Positions 8,004-15,916 of a stretch of DNA of 36,053 nucleotides are shown here, piece by piece (position 1 is the first letter of the stretch; every line of letters starts with the position of its first letter). The stretch spans positions 48,569 through 84,621 of the forward strand of contig JAMOPY010000023.1 of the NCBI GenBank assembly GCA_027064305.1, read 5' to 3'. A program made the position numbers and the translations under genes. The notes beneath the pieces are model-generated. The model searched no databases, was not told where the DNA came from, and worked only from the letters and a program-made list of their open reading frames with translations. The DNA comes from Methanobacteriota archaeon. Lineage in GTDB: Archaea > JAADCQ01 > Methanopyri > Methanopyrales > Methanopyraceae.

Positions 8004-9056
8004 TTGAAACCGATCACCCTCGTGCGCCCCTCCGGCGAGGTCACGGCCAAGAGCCCCGTCGTCCGCAAGACCCTCCTCGGCGAGCTCGCCGCCCGCCTCG
8101 AACGGCGCACGGGCGAGGTCGTGCGCGTGAAGGGCCCCCGGCTGATCGTCCACGGCCACCACGAGAAGGAGGCCGCCCGAGAGTTCGGCGTCGCCGGCGC
8201 CCTCCCCGGCTACGAGGTCAAACCCCGTCCCCAGACCGTGCTAAAGGCGTTCAGGAGACTACTCCGGGACGCGCCGGAGCGCATCCGGCTCGACGTGCGC
8301 TCCCACCACCCGAACGTCTCCGGCCGCTCCCTGTACGACGCCGCCCGCGACCTGGCGGAGGCCTCCGGGCACACCGTGACCAAATCCGCCCCCCGCGTGC
8401 TCCTCGAGGTCCACGACGACGCCGCCTACGCGTGCGGACCGGAGGAACCGGGCCCCGAGGGCCTCCCCGTCGGCACCCAGGGCACCGCCCTCACCCTCCT
8501 CTCCGGCGGACTCGACAGCCCCGTCGCCGCCTGGATGGCCATGCGACGCGGCCTCGAGTGCCGCGGCCTCCACCTCCTCGTGACCGAGTCCGAGCTCGAG
8601 GCGGCCGAGGAGAACGAGAGGATCCTCCGAAGGTGGGACCCCGAGTTCAAGCTGCACGTCGACGAGTCCCACCGGGAGTTCCTGGAGACGGCCGAGGAGC
8701 GGCTCTCCGGCCGCCTCGAACGCTACCTGTGCGTCGTCTGCAAGATGCGCATGATCGAGCGCGCCTGCGAGTGGGCCGAACGACTGGGCTGCGAGTGCCT
8801 GATCACGGGCGACTCGCTGGGCCAGGTGGCGAGCCAAACGGTATGGAACCTACGGCTCGAGGAACGAACGGCCCGCCTCCCCATCTTCCGCCCGCTGATC
8901 GGGATGAACAAGCCCGAGATCGTCCGGTACGGGCGCCGCATCGGGATCCCGCAGCGCGACCCGGGCCGATGCCCCTTCGTCCCCGACCGACCCATCGTTA
9001 AGCCCCGGGAACGAGAGGCGATTAGGGCCTACCGGAAAGTCAAGGAAGCGCGATAA
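8004..9056 (+). CDS. thiI: ThiI-like tRNA 4-thiouridine / thiolation enzyme
   Basis: The 350-residue protein combines an N-terminal ferredoxin-like and THUMP region (to about residue 150) with a PP-loop ATP pyrophosphatase domain. The PP-loop SGGLDS is at 167-172. Other family marks are YLCVVCKMRMIERA with two Cys, ITGDSLGQVASQT and the motif PLIGMNKPEIVRYGRRIG. ThiI adenylates and thiolates U8 of tRNA. No rhodanese domain is present, as in most archaea, so the sulfur carrier must be another protein or free sulfide. TTG at 8004 is the start. It is transcribed away from ipk. The protein is shorter than bacterial ThiI (about 480) mainly because of the missing rhodanese part. Confidence 0.9.
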   Translation: MKPITLVRPSGEVTAKSPVVRKTLLGELAARLERRTGEVVRVKGPRLIVHGHHEKEAAREFGVAGALPGYEVKPRPQTVLKAFRRLLRDAPERIRLDVRSHHPNVSGRSLYDAARDLAEASGHTVTKSAPRVLLEVHDDAAYACGPEEPGPEGLPVGTQGTALTLLSGGLDSPVAAWMAMRRGLECRGLHLLVTESELEAAEENERILRRWDPEFKLHVDESHREFLETAEERLSGRLERYLCVVCKMRMIERACEWAERLGCECLITGDSLGQVASQTVWNLRLEERTARLPIFRPLIGMNKPEIVRYGRRIGIPQRDPGRCPFVPDRPIVKPREREAIRAYRKVKEAR

Positions 9057-9214
9057 AGACCCACCGAAACGCGAGACGACGCGCAGATGGTAACCCCCGT
9101 TCCCTACCCATCCACGGGGCCCACCCCGATGTTCTCCCCTTTTCCGAAAACGAAGGGGACCTCGACCCGACCCCACTCACCCGACACCGGGCCTCGGAGT
9201 TCGTTCGCCACGGC

Positions 9215-10033
9215 GTGATCACCCTCGAACCCGACCGACCCCTGTGGAGCGCGATCAAGGCCATGGTGCTTCACCGCGTCCCCGGAATCGTGCTCCTGAA
9301 CGAGCGCGACCCCGCGAGGGTGATCGAGGAGGCGGACGTGATCCGGGCCCTGCGCTCCCTAGAAGGGGACGCACTCCGGGCCGAGGCGTGGAGGTTCTCC
9401 CGCCCCGGGGCGACGATCGCCCCGGACGACTCCCTGCTGGACGCCGCGGTCGAGATCGTGCGAAGGGGCGTCACGCACGCGCTCGTGCGCTCCCCCGGCT
9501 CCCGCCGGGGCGTCTACGGAACCCTCGCGATCGACATCGCCCGCGCGTTGACCGGTAACTATCGGGGCCACCACGTCCCGCCCCGGTTCCGGCCCTCCAC
9601 GGGGATACCCCGCGTGGAGCGACCGCCGCGCGGGCCCGAGCGCCTGTCGGTGGGCGACGTGAGGTGGAGGCGGCCGCTCGCGCTGGACGCGTCCTCCTCG
9701 ATCGCCCAGGTCGCCCGCGCCGTCGGCGAGCGACACCGCAGGTACGCGGTCCTGCTGGAGGTCGGGCGCCCGGTGGGCCGTGTCGGCGACCGCGAGGTCC
9801 TGGCGGCACTCCTGGACGCGATCGCCCACCGTCGTGACCTGGGACGGCTCCGAGCGGTCGACTACGCACGGAGCGTCGTTACCGTCTCCCCCAGCACGCC
9901 ACTGGCCGAGGCCCTGTGGGAGATGGTGAAGGAGTTCTCGGATCGCGCCTACGTGGTCCGTCGGGGCGAGCCCGCCGGGGTGGTGCCCGTGGCGGACGCC
10001 GTGTACGTGCTGGCGGCCGTCGAGGGGCGGTGA
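9215..10033 (+). CDS. Protein with four CBS domains
   Basis: Four CBS-like units can be read in 272 residues: VITLEPDRPLWSAIKAM at the start, TIAPDDSLLDAAVEIVRRGV near 68, LALDASSSIAQVARAVGERH near 156, and VTVSPSTPLAEALWEMVKE near 218. Two Bateman modules are expected; such proteins sense adenosyl ligands such as AMP, ATP or SAM. No effector domain is attached. The GTG at 9215 is the first canonical start, but the family usually has residues such as 'EFVRHG' ahead of it, and these are encoded in frame upstream without a canonical start (see findings). The 158 bases before it hold no other gene I can support. It precedes the isomerase small subunit gene by 51 bases. Confidence 0.75.
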   Translation: MITLEPDRPLWSAIKAMVLHRVPGIVLLNERDPARVIEEADVIRALRSLEGDALRAEAWRFSRPGATIAPDDSLLDAAVEIVRRGVTHALVRSPGSRRGVYGTLAIDIARALTGNYRGHHVPPRFRPSTGIPRVERPPRGPERLSVGDVRWRRPLALDASSSIAQVARAVGERHRRYAVLLEVGRPVGRVGDREVLAALLDAIAHRRDLGRLRAVDYARSVVTVSPSTPLAEALWEMVKEFSDRAYVVRRGEPAGVVPVADAVYVLAAVEGR

Positions 10034-10084
10034 CCCGGACAAAGGTGATAACGCCGCGCGCCCGGAGCCGCCCGGGGCCGCCGC

Positions 10085-10597
10085 TTGGAGGAGGTCCTAC
10101 GAGGCCGCGTCTGGGTGTTCGGGGACAACGTGGACACGGATCAGATCATCCCGGGCCGGTACCTGACCACCCAGGACCCCGAGGAGCTGGCCAGGCACGT
10201 GATGGAGGGTGCGGACCCGGAGTTCCCGGAGAAGGTGCGGGAGGGCGACATCCTCGTCGCGGGTCGGAACTTCGGGTGCGGGTCCTCCCGGGAGCACGCG
10301 CCGATCGCGCTCAAGGCGGCCGGGATCGCGTGCGTGGTCGCCGAGTCCTTCGCCCGGATCTTCTACCGGAACGCCGTGAACGTGGGGCTGCCCGTGATCG
10401 TGTGCCCCGGCGCGACCGACGCGTTCGAGACGGGGCACGAGGCGGAGGTGCGGCTGACCGAGGGGGTGATTCGAAACCTCACGACCGGGGAGGAGCTGGA
10501 GGCGAAGCCGCTGCCGAGGTTCATGATGCGGATCCTCGAGGCGGGCGGTCTGGTGGAGCTGATCCGGAGGCACGGGCCGGAGGCGCTGGAGGGGTGA
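10085..10597 (+). CDS. leuD: 3-isopropylmalate dehydratase / homoaconitase-type small subunit
   Basis: This 170-residue protein is the small (swivelling) subunit of an aconitase-family hydro-lyase. It has the NVDTDQIIPGRYLTT segment (15-29) and GRNFGCGSSREHAPIALKAAG around residue 60, both diagnostic. It pairs with a separate iron-sulfur large subunit that is not in this window. In methanogens two such pairs exist, one for leucine and one for the 2-oxosuberate (coenzyme B) and related chain extensions. The loop here is YLTT; YLRT has been linked to homoaconitase and YLVY/YLVM to isopropylmalate isomerase activity, so substrate is not settled. TTG at 10085 is the start and GGAGGA follows just inside the gene. 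Confidence 0.88.
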   Translation: MEEVLRGRVWVFGDNVDTDQIIPGRYLTTQDPEELARHVMEGADPEFPEKVREGDILVAGRNFGCGSSREHAPIALKAAGIACVVAESFARIFYRNAVNVGLPVIVCPGATDAFETGHEAEVRLTEGVIRNLTTGEELEAKPLPRFMMRILEAGGLVELIRRHGPEALEG

Positions 10598-10603
10598 CGG
10601 CCG

Positions 10604-11611
10604 TTGTACAGGATCGCCGTGGTGCCGGGCGACGGGATCGGTCCCGAGGTGATCGAAGCCGCCCTGCACGTGATCGAGCCCCTGATCGACGCCGAGTTCG
10701 TGGAGTGCGAGGCGGGCGACGCGTGCGCGGAGCGGCGCGGGGACCCGCTCCCGGAGGAGACGCTGGAGACCTGCCGGGAGGCCGACGCGGTGCTGTTCGG
10801 GGCGGCCGGGGAGACCGCGGCCGACGTCATCGTCCGCCTGCGGCAGGAGCTGGACCTGTACGCGAACATCCGGCCCGTCCGCGGCTTCGAGGGGCTCCGG
10901 GAGCTCACGGGCGAGCCGTACGTGCGCGACGACGTGGATCTCGTGATCGTGCGCGAGAACACGGAGGGCCTGTACGCGGGCGTGGAGGGTCGCTTCCGGG
11001 ACGCCGCCTACACGCTGAGGGTCATCACGGAGGAGGGGACCCGGAGGATCGCGGAGATCGCGTGCGACATCGCCGAGGACCGTGGCGCCGACGCGGTCAC
11101 GTGCGTGCACAAGGCGAACGTGATGCGGGAGACGTGCGGCCTGTTCCGGGACGTCTGCAGGGAGGTGGTGGAGGACCGGGGCCTGAAGTTCGAGGAGTAC
11201 TACGTGGACGCCGCCGCCATGTTCCTAATCACCGAACCCGAGCGCTTCGACGTGGTGGTCACGCCGAACATGTTCGGCGACATCCTCTCGGACGAGGCCG
11301 CGGCCCTCGTGGGCGGGCTCGGCCTGGCGCCGAGCGCGAACGTGGGGGACGAGCACGCGCTGTTCGAGCCCGTGCACGGGTCCGCCCCCGACATCGCCGG
11401 CAAGGGCATCGCCAACCCCCTCGCCGCCATCCTCTCCGCCGCCATGATGCTCGAGTGGCTCGGGGAGAAGGAGGCGGCGGAGGCCGTCTGGGAGGCCGTC
11501 GGTGACGCCATCCGGGAGCGGTGCGTGACCCCGGACCTGGGCGGGGACAAGCGGACGATGGAGGTCGCCGAGTTCGTGCGGGAGCGGGCCCTCAGCCGGG
11601 TCCGGAGCTAG
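10604..11611 (+). CDS. leuB: 3-isopropylmalate / homoisocitrate-type dehydrogenase
   Basis: A 335-residue beta-decarboxylating dehydrogenase of the isocitrate/isopropylmalate family. Evidence: VPGDGIGPEV at the start, NTEGLYAGVEG near residue 119, CVHKANVMR with the catalytic Lys (about 170), the metal-binding DILSDEAAALVGGLGLAPSAN, and EPVHGSAPDIAGKGIANP with the NAD-site residues. It oxidises and decarboxylates the product of the isomerase encoded six bases upstream, in leucine synthesis or in the 2-oxoacid elongation toward coenzyme B. Which one cannot be read from sequence alone. TTG at 10604 is the start. The 3' end overlaps the convergent small membrane-protein gene by 20 bases. Confidence 0.9.
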   Translation: MYRIAVVPGDGIGPEVIEAALHVIEPLIDAEFVECEAGDACAERRGDPLPEETLETCREADAVLFGAAGETAADVIVRLRQELDLYANIRPVRGFEGLRELTGEPYVRDDVDLVIVRENTEGLYAGVEGRFRDAAYTLRVITEEGTRRIAEIACDIAEDRGADAVTCVHKANVMRETCGLFRDVCREVVEDRGLKFEEYYVDAAAMFLITEPERFDVVVTPNMFGDILSDEAAALVGGLGLAPSANVGDEHALFEPVHGSAPDIAGKGIANPLAAILSAAMMLEWLGEKEAAEAVWEAVGDAIRERCVTPDLGGDKRTMEVAEFVRERALSRVRS

Positions 11612-11909
11612 CCCCGGACCCGGGGCCTCCTCCACCGGACGACGGGCCCGGGCCGCCCGACTGCGATCCCCCGCCCCCGGACTCGCTCCCGGACACGCCC
11701 ACGTCCTTCACCTTCACCCGCTCCGCGATGTGCGAGGGCGAGACCGGGTGGGGCTTCCGGTGCTTCAGCTCCGGGGGTAGGGTCACCTTGCTCTTCTTCC
11801 GCTCCTTCAGTACCTCCTCCTTCGCGGGTGAAACGCTGATGAACCCGGCGGCCGCCCCGATTAGGAACCCGAGGACGGCGGTCACCTTCAGCAGGGTGGG
11901 GGCCCGCAC
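11592..11909 (-). CDS. Small membrane-anchored protein with Gly/Ser tail
   Basis: A 105-residue reading frame on the minus strand fills the gap between leuB and the ComB-like gene. After a GTG start at 11909 it has one hydrophobic helix (LLKVTAVLGFLIGAAAGFI, about residues 6-24) followed by a Lys-rich segment (KEEVLKERKKSK), which fits a signal anchor with its C-terminus on the basic side, and ends in a low-complexity Gly/Ser/Pro tail of about 35 residues. I recognise no family. Composition and the hydrophobic segment argue for a real gene; the overlap with the leuB end and the lack of a clear ribosome binding site keep confidence moderate. Confidence 0.55.
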   Translation of the reverse strand: MRAPTLLKVTAVLGFLIGAAAGFISVSPAKEEVLKERKKSKVTLPPELKHRKPHPVSPSHIAERVKVKDVGVSGSESGGGGSQSGGPGPSSGGGGPGSGASSGPG

Positions 11910-11933
11910 TCCCGACCACCCCGGGGTTCGTCC

Positions 11934-12644
11934 ATGCCCTCGGTCAAAATGACCATTGGGGCGAGCGGGGCCGCGGAGGCCGCGCTCAACGGCGACGTGG
12001 TGGTCGTGGTGGACGTGGTCAACACCTCCTCCGCCGCGGAGGTCGCCCTTCGGGGCGGCGCCATCGAGGTGCTCGGAGCCGCCCCCGACCGCGCCTACGA
12101 GGTCCTGGTGAGGAAGCGGGCCTCCAAGTACCCGTTCGCGGACGCGCCGAAGGGCGTGGACCCGGTGGAGCGGGGTCGGGAGGCGGGCCGCCTCGCCGTG
12201 GAGCACGACGCGGAGGTGGTGCTGGTGGTGGACGGCGGCGAGGAGAACGCGCGGATGGCCCGGCAGGGCGTGGAGGAAGAGGGGGCCGAGATCGCCGAGA
12301 TCGTGCCCAACGCGGGCCCTCGCATCAAGGACGTGGTCGACCTCTCCGACCGGGTCTTCCTCTTCGTCACCGCCACGGGGGGCACCCTGTACGACGTGGC
12401 CCGCACGCACGGGGCGCCCGCCGTCACCTTCGGCACGGTCGTGCGACGCTCCCTAATCCGCGCGTGCGCGGAGCGGGCCGTCCGGCTGTCCGAGCGCTAC
12501 GGATCCGGGATCACCATCGTCGCCTCCTCCATCTTCGCCCCCGAGGACCTCGACGCGGGCGCCCGCATCTTCGAGGAGGTCTGCAAGGTCATCACCGAGA
12601 ACGTCTGCGAGGAGCGGTTCGAGGAGATCGTCAGCTCCCTGTGA
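11934..12644 (+). CDS. ComB-family protein (2-phosphosulfolactate phosphatase-like)
   Basis: The 236-residue protein shows the N-terminal strand and Asp of the ComB family ([20 protein letters not shown], 20-39, followed by a GGA segment), a central GGE motif, and a later [13 protein letters not shown] where ComB has a Thr/Asn-Gly-Thr phosphate loop. ComB removes phosphate from 2-phosphosulfolactate in coenzyme M synthesis. The usual RAS after DVL is replaced by NTS here, so it may be a ComB-related paralogue rather than ComB itself. ATG at 11934 is used; ATG at 11949 is also possible. TrpB follows 13 bases later, without an obvious pathway link. Confidence 0.55.
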   Translation: MPSVKMTIGASGAAEAALNGDVVVVVDVVNTSSAAEVALRGGAIEVLGAAPDRAYEVLVRKRASKYPFADAPKGVDPVERGREAGRLAVEHDAEVVLVVDGGEENARMARQGVEEEGAEIAEIVPNAGPRIKDVVDLSDRVFLFVTATGGTLYDVARTHGAPAVTFGTVVRRSLIRACAERAVRLSERYGSGITIVASSIFAPEDLDAGARIFEEVCKVITENVCEERFEEIVSSL

Positions 12645-12657
12645 GGGGGCGCCCCGG

Positions 12658-13863
12658 TTGGGTTACGTTGACCGGTACCCGGACGAGGACGGTTACTTCG
12701 GCGAGTACGGCGGCCGCTTCGTGCCGGAGACCCTGATGCCCGCGCTCGAGGAGCTGGAGGACGCGTTCAAGGAGGCGCGCGAGGACCCCGGCTTCTGGGA
12801 GGAGCTTGAGGAGCTGTGGCGCAAGTACGCGGGTCGCCCCACCCCGCTGTACCACGCCCGGAACCTCTCCCGGCGGCTCGGCGTGAAGGTGTACCTCAAG
12901 CGGGAGGACCTCGTGCACGGGGGCGCGCACAAGCTCAACAACACGCTGGGCCAGGCCCTCCTGGCCGACCGGATGGGTAAGGACCGGCTCATCGCCGAGA
13001 CGGGCGCGGGCCAGCACGGGCTCGCCACGGCCATGGCGGGCGCGGCCCTGGGCAAGAAGGTCGAGATCTACATGGGCGCGGTGGACGTGGAGCGCCAGAA
13101 GCACAACGTGTTCCGGATGGAACTCATGGGGGCCAAGGTCCACCCGGTCAAGGCCGGGACTCAGACACTCAAGGACGCGATCAACGAGGCACTCCGCGAC
13201 TGGATCACGAACCTGGAGACCACGCACTACCTTCTCGGCTCCGTCGTGGGACCGCACCCGTACCCCTGGATGGTCCGCGAGTTCCAGCGCGTGATCGGCC
13301 GGGAGACCAAGGAGCAGATCCAGCGCGCCGAGGGGGGACTCCCCGACGCGATCGTAGCCTGCACGGGCGGGGGCAGCAACTCGATCGGGATCTTCTACGA
13401 GTTCCTGGACGACGAGGAGGTCGCCCTGTACGCGGTCGAGGCCGCGGGCAAGGGACTGGACACGGGCGAGCACGCGGCCTCCCTGTGCGCGGGCGAGACC
13501 GGGGTCCTCCACGGGTGCCGCACCAAGGTCCTGCAGGACGAGCACGGCCAGATCCGAACCACCCACAGCATCGCCCCGGGGCTCGACTACCCGGGCGTCG
13601 GCCCCGAGCTGGCGTTCCTGGTCGACGAGGGTCGCGTCATTGCGGACGCGGTCACGGACGAGGAGGCGCTCAAAGGCTTCGTGATGCTCAACGAGACGGA
13701 GGGTATCCTACCCGCGCTCGAGTCCGCGCACGCGGTGTACTACGTAAAGAAGCTGGTGGACCGGGGCGAGCTGGACCGGGGTGACGTCGTGGTCGTCAAC
13801 CTCTCCGGCCGCGGGGACAAAGACGTGAGGATCGCGGCCCGGGAGCTGGGCGTGTCCATCTAG
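12658..13863 (+). CDS. trpB: Tryptophan synthase beta subunit
   Basis: A PLP-dependent enzyme that joins indole and serine to tryptophan. The 401 residues start with the family's [18 protein letters not shown] (13-30), carry the PLP Lys in GGAHKLNN (Lys92), the catalytic Glu in ETGAGQHG (about 114-121), the phosphate loop TGGGSNSIG near 236, and SGRGDKD near the end. Its length and the conserved contact regions fit the alpha-dependent TrpB1 type. No trpA is present in the window, so the alpha subunit must be encoded elsewhere. TTG at 12658 follows the previous stop by 13 bases. Its stop overlaps that of the convergent V4R-like gene in CTAG. Confidence 0.95.
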   Translation: MGYVDRYPDEDGYFGEYGGRFVPETLMPALEELEDAFKEAREDPGFWEELEELWRKYAGRPTPLYHARNLSRRLGVKVYLKREDLVHGGAHKLNNTLGQALLADRMGKDRLIAETGAGQHGLATAMAGAALGKKVEIYMGAVDVERQKHNVFRMELMGAKVHPVKAGTQTLKDAINEALRDWITNLETTHYLLGSVVGPHPYPWMVREFQRVIGRETKEQIQRAEGGLPDAIVACTGGGSNSIGIFYEFLDDEEVALYAVEAAGKGLDTGEHAASLCAGETGVLHGCRTKVLQDEHGQIRTTHSIAPGLDYPGVGPELAFLVDEGRVIADAVTDEEALKGFVMLNETEGILPALESAHAVYYVKKLVDRGELDRGDVVVVNLSGRGDKDVRIAARELGVSI

Positions 13864-14270
13864 GACTTAGGCCGGATCCGGAACTCGCAGTGGTCATCCC
13901 CGGACAGCCGGCACCGCTCCTCTTCCACCTCCATCTCCACGTCGTAGTACAGCTCCGCCAGCTTCCGGAAGAGCGCCGCCTCGAACCGGCACGCCGGATC
14001 CTCCACCTCCACGTCCGGGTTCTCCTCGTAAAAGTCCGAGGTCACCGTCTCGTCCACCCTCACCACGATCTCCCGCACCTCGTCCCCCTCCTTCTCCACC
14101 TCGATGTCCACGCCCTCCATCCCCAGGCTCTCCAGCGTCTCAATCAGCTCCTCCAGCGAGTCCCAACCCTTCCGGTAGATAATCTCGGCGAACTCCTCCC
14201 CCTTCTCCTCCGACTCCTCCTCCAGCTCCTCAAACGACAGCTTCAACCGGGGGACCCCCGCTTGAGGCAC
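13860..14270 (-). CDS. Small V4R-like domain protein
   Basis: From GTG 14270 this is a 136-residue acidic protein. Its C-terminal half matches the end of 4-vinyl-reductase (V4R) domains: [20 protein letters not shown], then [20 protein letters not shown] and the typical [13 protein letters not shown] ending with two Cys and one His. V4R domains bind small hydrophobic or redox ligands and in methanogens occur in redox sensors such as MsvR. No DNA-binding domain is seen. The GTG is supported by GGTGAGG eight bases upstream. A longer in-frame start exists upstream but would run through mptD. The start overlaps the divergent mptD start by nine bases. Confidence 0.7.
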   Translation of the reverse strand: MPQAGVPRLKLSFEELEEESEEKGEEFAEIIYRKGWDSLEELIETLESLGMEGVDIEVEKEGDEVREIVVRVDETVTSDFYEENPDVEVEDPACRFEAALFRKLAELYYDVEMEVEEERCRLSGDDHCEFRIRPKS

Positions 14271-14627
14271 TTTAAGACCCTCACCGACCGGGAGCGGGCC
14301 ATCTTTGAGGCCGGAATTACCCTGGGCGCAATTTATCATCAATTCTCCGGTACGCCCGTCTCCCCCGAAACCGCGAGGGACGTGGCCCGCTGCATCGAGC
14401 GCGCCGCCGAGCTGCAACCCTGCGTCGAGCGGGTCAGCGTCGACATCGACGTGAGCGAGCGGGACACCGAGAACTACGGCGGATACACCGAGGTCTCCGG
14501 GCGCAACCTCCGCGTCCGGCTCGTCACCCGATGCGGGGACTGGGAGGCCGTGGCCCGCCTGGAGTACGTGGAGGAGCTGGAGTACCCCCTCATGTGGATC
14601 GAGGAGGTCCGGAGGGTGCGCGATTGA
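14262..14627 (+). CDS. mptD: Archaeal dihydroneopterin aldolase
   Basis: This 121-residue protein matches the archaeal DUF381/COG2098 family whose member in Methanocaldococcus is the dihydroneopterin aldolase MptD of tetrahydromethanopterin synthesis. The family features are the N-terminal helix with FEAGITLGAIYHQFSGTPVS and the later YGGYTEVSGRNLRVRL and YPLMWIEEV. It cleaves 7,8-dihydroneopterin to 6-hydroxymethyl-dihydropterin, feeding the C1 carrier of methanogenesis. The TTG at 14262 is the only canonical start consistent with the conserved N-terminus. Its stop TGA overlaps the TTG start of the next gene, and its start overlaps the divergent V4R-like start. Confidence 0.85.
   Translation: MRHFKTLTDRERAIFEAGITLGAIYHQFSGTPVSPETARDVARCIERAAELQPCVERVSVDIDVSERDTENYGGYTEVSGRNLRVRLVTRCGDWEAVARLEYVEELEYPLMWIEEVRRVRD
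14330..14338 (-). promoter_or_regulatory. Possible TATA box for the V4R-like gene
   Basis: On the minus strand the sequence GATAAATTG stands out in a GC-rich surrounding. Transcription would begin about 25 bases further, near 14308, and the leader would include the GGTGAGG ribosome binding site before GTG 14270. The box lies inside the mptD coding sequence, where the same bases encode residues of an Ile-Tyr-His segment, so the AT-rich run could simply be coding. Confidence 0.35.
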
Positions 14628-15916
14628 CCGTCGTGGGCATCGCCGCGGACTTCGACCCTCCCCACCGCGGACACGCGTACCTCCTAGAACGCGCCACCGA
14701 GCTCGGGGAGGAGGTCGTCGTCTTCCTCAACGCGGACTACACCGCCCACCACACCCCACCCCTCCTCCCGTACGAGCTCCGCGCCGAGATCGTCCTCGAG
14801 CTCGGCGCCGACGACGTGCGACCGGTGCGCGGGTACCACCAGCGCTTCCCCCTGGCCTACACGGTCCCCGTACGCGTCGCCACCATGGCCGAGGCCGGCG
14901 TGGACGTCATCCTGGACGCCGGTCCCCGACGAGACCTGGAGGAGGTCCGACGCCACGCCGAGCGGGTCCTCGAGCGGGGCGACCTCTTCTCCATCCCCAA
15001 GACCGTGCCCGCGAGGAACCTCGTCCGGTGGCTGGCCGCCGTGGAGCTGGTCAACCGTCGGCTGGGCACGGACGTGGAGCTCAGGATCGTGCCGGAGCTG
15101 CCCGGGCACTCGGGCCGCCGGATCCGGGCCGCCCTCCGCCGCGCCGACTACTCGCCCGACGCCCTGAACGGGCTCCGCCGCCACCTCCCGGACGAAACGT
15201 TCAGAAGACTGAAACGTTACCTGTCCCGGGAGCGTCCCCCCATCGCCCGGAGGGAGCGACTCGTCCGCACCGCCAACGCGGCGGGCCCGGATCGCATTTG
15301 TAGCGTCGCGCACGTGAACACCCTGGCCGCCCGGGAGCTCCTCCGCGGCCGCCCCTTCCGCGACGAGCGGCAGCTCTGGGGCGCCCTCAGGCGCGCCGGG
15401 TACGGCTCCGTGCTCACCCGGCTCGCCCTCGCCAACCTGGAGTGCCGCGTCACCTCCGAGGAACTCGCCCGAACCGCCCTGGAGTGGGTCACCCAGGGTC
15501 TCGTACCCCCAGGTCAGAGCCCCCACCGCATGTACGAGCGCGACTGGTTCGTCGCCCGACTCTCCGCCGCCGGCGTGCCCGCCCGAACCGCCGACCGCCT
15601 CTTCCGCCGCGCGGACTCCTACCGGGAGGCCGCCGACCGGGCCCGCGAGCGCTACCGACTCGACCCCGGGAGGCCCAGACGCAGCGTCCGCATCGGCTCG
15701 GCGAGCGCCCCGGACGGCGCGTACCGACCGGCCGTGAACGCCCGAGGGATCTTCGGCGTGCTCGCGGACGGTGAGTTCCTCCGGCTGGAGCTCACCGCCT
15801 TCGGGGCCACCCTGCTGCGCTACGTCATCGACGACCCGTTCGTCGACGCCCGGGTCCGCGTGGAGGACGGGGAGGCCTGGCTCGAGGCCTTTCCCGGGGG
15901 TCCCGACGGACCTTGA
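14624..15916 (+). CDS. TmcAL-like HxGH nucleotidyltransferase
   Basis: The N-terminal 190 residues form a nucleotidyltransferase of the HxGH superfamily: GIAADFDPPHRGHAYLL (4-20) with HRGH, then ADYTAHHTPPLLPYELRAEI, similar in position to the segment of TmcAL (tRNA-Met cytidine acetate ligase, COG1323), and LELGADDV. A helical region (about 190-365) and a beta-rich tail follow. Bacterial TmcAL uses acetate and ATP to make N4-acetylcytidine in tRNA; archaea use a different acetyltransferase, so the substrate here is not known. The start is TTG 14624 overlapping the mptD stop, giving 430 residues. It overlaps the radical SAM gene by four bases. Confidence 0.72.
   Translation: MTVVGIAADFDPPHRGHAYLLERATELGEEVVVFLNADYTAHHTPPLLPYELRAEIVLELGADDVRPVRGYHQRFPLAYTVPVRVATMAEAGVDVILDAGPRRDLEEVRRHAERVLERGDLFSIPKTVPARNLVRWLAAVELVNRRLGTDVELRIVPELPGHSGRRIRAALRRADYSPDALNGLRRHLPDETFRRLKRYLSRERPPIARRERLVRTANAAGPDRICSVAHVNTLAARELLRGRPFRDERQLWGALRRAGYGSVLTRLALANLECRVTSEELARTALEWVTQGLVPPGQSPHRMYERDWFVARLSAAGVPARTADRLFRRADSYREAADRARERYRLDPGRPRRSVRIGSASAPDGAYRPAVNARGIFGVLADGEFLRLELTAFGATLLRYVIDDPFVDARVRVEDGEAWLEAFPGGPDGP

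Noticed and set aside
14271..14417. Longer N-terminus for the V4R-like protein
   Set aside because: The added part would run through conserved mptD codons, and GTG 14270 has a good ribosome binding site.
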